Part shown: one piece after another, positions 24,754 to 25,099 of the stretch | Position numbering within the stretch: the first letter of the stretch is position 1 | How the letters are laid out: each line of letters opens with the position of its first letter | Virus record (IMG/VR): IMGVR_UViG_3300024999_000370 | Location: 1 to 25,099 of that record | DNA: 25,099 nt | Origin: a virus | Strand: one strand, 5' to 3' | Program-made: the position numbers and the translations under genes | Notes under the pieces: generated by a model | Database searches by the model: none | Seen by the model: the letters and a program-made list of their open reading frames with translations, nothing else | Told to the model about the DNA's origin: nothing

Positions 24754-24975
24754 ATGACAGAGCAAAAAATTCCAGTGGTAACAATTCATTCTCAGGCTAT
24801 GGCTGGGTATCTCATGCTGAGAAAATTTATTCTAATCGACAAACGTGAAGATTTAAAGAATACAAATAAAAATGTATTCATATTTAAAGAATCACAAGAA
24901 ATTAGGAATGCTATGCAAAAATATTCAAATGATAAAGATGCTATAAACAAAATTATATTCAATTCAAATATCTAG
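24754..24975 (+). CDS. DUF5659-like small protein, copy 2
   Basis: A 73-residue protein with an AGAAGGAATG site upstream. VVTIHSQAMAGYLMLRKFIL then NTNKNVFIFKESQEIRNAMQ fits DUF5659 well (S-x-x-x-A-G-Y-L-M-x-x-x-F, N-x-N-K-N-V-F-x-F). It is more canonical than the 23691 copy. It lies just before the ATPase gene at the window edge, suggesting the start of an early/replication or regulatory block. Function unknown. Confidence 0.8.
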   Translation: MTEQKIPVVTIHSQAMAGYLMLRKFILIDKREDLKNTNKNVFIFKESQEIRNAMQKYSNDKDAINKIIFNSNI

Positions 24976-24999
24976 ATCAAGAGGAGGAATTCAAATATT

Positions 25000-25099
25000 A
25001 TGTGCAAAGAACAAGAAAAAGAATATATTAGTGATATTATTAAAAATGAGGATATTGATAACTGGAATTCAAAAACAATTGTATTCATAGAAGGGCCAA
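25000..25099 (+). CDS. P-loop ATPase/helicase, 5' end only
   Basis: Starts at ATG 25000, about 12 bases after GAGGAGG, and runs off the window. The 33 visible codons read MCKEQEKEYISDIIKNEDID then NWNSKTIVFIEGP. The ending TIVFIEGP is the strand leading into a Walker A motif, as in DEAD/DEAH-type phage helicases encoded near DUF5659 genes. The GKT/S part lies beyond the window, so the call rests on the strand and context only. Confidence 0.55.
   Translation, partial: MCKEQEKEYISDIIKNEDIDNWNSKTIVFIEGP

Noticed and set aside
1-25099. tRNA genes, CRISPR arrays, integrase/attachment sites
   Set aside because: No cloverleaf with a TTC-type arm, no regularly spaced direct repeats with spacers (the repeats at 24200-24550 are NUMOD3 coding repeats), and no recombinase gene or paired att-like repeat seen by eye.

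Overview
The window is about 25 kb of a low-GC (AT-rich) tailed-phage or prophage genome, with every convincing gene on the + strand. Strong Shine-Dalgarno sites (GGAGG types), GTG/TTG starts and the protein families present (DUF5048-like tail hub, CD1375-like and DUF5659-like small proteins, XhlA-like and holin-like membrane proteins, Amidase_3 endolysin) point to a phage of Bacillota, most likely Clostridia or a relative. There is no integrase, repressor or host gene, so lysogeny cannot be judged.

Layout: (1) 22-729, a protein with a PemK/MazF-like motif, closed by terminators. (2) 851-11239, a very long tail tape-measure gene broken into three exons by two introns. Splicing 851-2259 + 2577-3401 + 4666-11239 restores one open frame of exactly 2935 codons plus stop. 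The second intron (3402-4665) has textbook group I core motifs and carries an HNH homing endonuclease gene with an in-frame stop. The first (2260-2576) is short, has no ORF and shows a good P1/internal guide, but I could not find a standard group I core in it. (3) 11403-12935, a compact block of small structural genes ending in two tandem CD1375-like genes. (4) 13065-17902, tail/baseplate genes interrupted by a freestanding EDxHD-type homing endonuclease (13478-14827). (5) 17939-20338, a tail fibre and two small accessory genes. (6) 20726-22972, a lysis cassette: amidase endolysin, XhlA-like protein and two small membrane (holin-like) proteins, with structured intergenic RNA. (7) 22973-25099, small genes, some of them damaged, two DUF5659-like genes separated by a GIY-YIG/NUMOD3 endonuclease, and the start of a P-loop ATPase.

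The tape measure, hub, baseplate proteins and fibre build the tail, and the lysis genes release progeny. Superimposed on this are selfish elements: three endonucleases of different folds (HNH, EDxHD/Vsr-like, GIY-YIG) and two introns. The most notable results are the doubly interrupted tape-measure gene, the decayed intron endonuclease, a probable internal translation start in the endolysin, and structured noncoding segments around the lysis genes.
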